Below the pieces are notes generated by a model that did not search any database, was not told the origin of the DNA, and saw only the letters and a program-made list of their open reading frames with translations. This document shows positions 43,742-45,120 of a stretch of 45,120 nucleotides of DNA, one piece after another; the first letter of the stretch is position 1; each line of letters opens with the position of its first letter. Source of the stretch: Ilumatobacteraceae bacterium (GTDB lineage Bacteria; Actinomycetota; Acidimicrobiia; Acidimicrobiales; Ilumatobacteraceae); assembly GCA_030729045.1 (NCBI GenBank), contig JANQYF010000041.1, forward strand, positions 4,634-49,753, written 5' to 3'. A program made the translations under genes and the position numbers.

Positions 43742-45028
43742 ATGACACCTCAAAGTGATTCCTCGTCGGGCACAACTATTCGTTTGTTGTCGCCACTTCG
43801 CGATTTCCTAAAAACTGAATCATCAGGTGCAATCTTGCTCGCTGGTAGTGCCATTTTCGCCTTGATTTGGGCCAATTCGCCATGGTCTGGATCGTATGAA
43901 AGCTTGTGGTCAAGTCATATTGCCATCACGGTTGCGGGTCACTCTCTCGATCTCAGTCTTCGCCATTGGGTGAACGATGGCCTGATGACGATTTTCTTTT
44001 TTGTGGTCGGATTAGAGATAAAACGTGAGGTCACAAGCGGGCATCTATCTAATAGACGCGCAGCTTTGCTTCCAGGCATCGCAGCAATTGGAGGCATGGT
44101 TGTACCTGCTCTCATTTATCTATTGATTGCAGGACAAACAGCTCCGCGTGGTTGGGCAATCCCAATGGCGACAGATATCGCTCTCGCGATTGGAGTGATG
44201 TCTGTTGCAAAGGGACGTATCCCAGCATCACTGCGAGCATTTCTTCTTGGGCTTGCGATAGTTGACGACATTGGTGCGATCATCATCATCGCTCTTGTCT
44301 ATTCAACCGGAGTGAAATTTGGTTGGCTGACAGCTGCATGTGTTGGTGTCGTTATGGCACTGCTTATCCGCCGATCTGGCGTGCAATCAGTCCTCGCTTA
44401 TGTTCTTATTGGCGTTGTTGTGTGGTTTGCCATGTATCAAGGCGGTATTCATCCGACTATTGCTGGCGTAATCATGGGAGTCATGGCACCTGCAACAGTG
44501 CAACCGCAATCTGAATTGGTCAACGTTGATGAAGTTGCAGATTCTTCTGAATCTGGCTTTGAGTCTGGTGAACACACTGCACGTCGGGGTTCAGTCTCGG
44601 TCGTCGAATGGCTGGAACACATACTGCACCCTTGGAGCAGTTACATGATTGTTCCTATTTTTGCATTAGCGAATAGTGGCATAAATGTCTCGATAAACGG
44701 ACTGCGTGACGCTGCAGGATCTCCTATCACTTGGGGAGTGTTTTTAGGGTTGTTGGTAGGAAAACCGCTAGGAGTTGTTCTTGCAAGCAAGATTGCAGTT
44801 CGAATTGGCGTTGCAGATTCTCCACAAGATGCAACCGGAGTACACATGTTGGGCGCAGGAACAGCAGCTGGTATTGGTTTTACCGTTGCGCTGTTTATTA
44901 CCGAACTGGCATTTGATAATCCGGTTGATCAGACCAATGCAAAAATCGCCATTTTGATGTCTTCAGTTGTTGCTGTCATCGCAGCAATAGCAATTTTGAT
45001 GAGACGAAAGACAACCGAAGAAATCTAA
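43742..45028 (+). CDS. nhaA: Na+/H+ antiporter NhaA
   Basis: LRHWVNDGLMTIFFFVVGLEIKREVTSGHLSNRRAALLPGIAAIGGMVVPALIY; ATDIALAIGVMSV; GLAIVDDIGAIIIIAL. ATG at 43742. Confidence 0.96.
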   Translation: MTPQSDSSSGTTIRLLSPLRDFLKTESSGAILLAGSAIFALIWANSPWSGSYESLWSSHIAITVAGHSLDLSLRHWVNDGLMTIFFFVVGLEIKREVTSGHLSNRRAALLPGIAAIGGMVVPALIYLLIAGQTAPRGWAIPMATDIALAIGVMSVAKGRIPASLRAFLLGLAIVDDIGAIIIIALVYSTGVKFGWLTAACVGVVMALLIRRSGVQSVLAYVLIGVVVWFAMYQGGIHPTIAGVIMGVMAPATVQPQSELVNVDEVADSSESGFESGEHTARRGSVSVVEWLEHILHPWSSYMIVPIFALANSGINVSINGLRDAAGSPITWGVFLGLLVGKPLGVVLASKIAVRIGVADSPQDATGVHMLGAGTAAGIGFTVALFITELAFDNPVDQTNAKIAILMSSVVAVIAAIAILMRRKTTEEI

Positions 45029-45065
45029 GTGCGATAGGGACTGCGCTGACGCGCAGACCTACAAA

Positions 45066-45085
45066 TGGTGGAGCTGGGGGGAATC
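45066..45085 (-). other. tmRNA (ssrA) 3'-end-like fragment, possible attachment-site remnant
   Basis: Reverse complement GATTCCCCCCAGCTCCACCA resembles the T-loop/T-arm/acceptor/CCA end of bacterial tmRNA; no matching T-arm 5' strand follows. Confidence 0.4.
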
Positions 45086-45120
45086 CAAGGACAGTCCATT
45101 TAGTAGGATCATCGTCCCGT

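Noticed and set aside
45066-45120. Intact tRNA or tmRNA gene at the right edge
   Set aside because: Only the 3' T-arm/acceptor half resembles tmRNA; the following sequence (CCAAGGACAGTCC...) does not complete the T-stem.

Overview
The window looks like a compact, mostly housekeeping stretch of an actinobacterial chromosome (probably Acidimicrobiia-like, by inference). Its left half keeps recognisable actinobacterial synteny: the 5' end of a cofD/fbiA-like gene, GDP-mannose dehydratase, an envelope-glycan block (MurJ/Wzx-like flippase, GT2-membrane fusion, DUF5719, PTPS-related membrane protein, ManB), DUF3499, Trm112, sahH, comF, secA, prfB and ftsEX. The right half is lipid and central metabolism: enoyl-CoA hydratase, glbO-type globin, menB, a biotin-carrier/carboxyltransferase fusion, acyl-CoA ligases, kup, a desaturase, malic enzyme and nhaA. 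I found no CRISPR array, transposase, integrase, rRNA or intact tRNA. The strongest non-coding signal is the nhaA 5' leader. It can form an RBS-sequestering hairpin and a competing or pseudoknotted second pairing, in a window where many genes look leaderless. Other points of interest are a 20-nt tmRNA-3'-end-like fragment at the right edge, a perfect palindrome upstream of the desaturase, repeats in a divergent promoter, convergent genes with abutting or overlapping stops, and several unusual domain architectures. I did not find an obvious defence system or a clearly novel multigene system.
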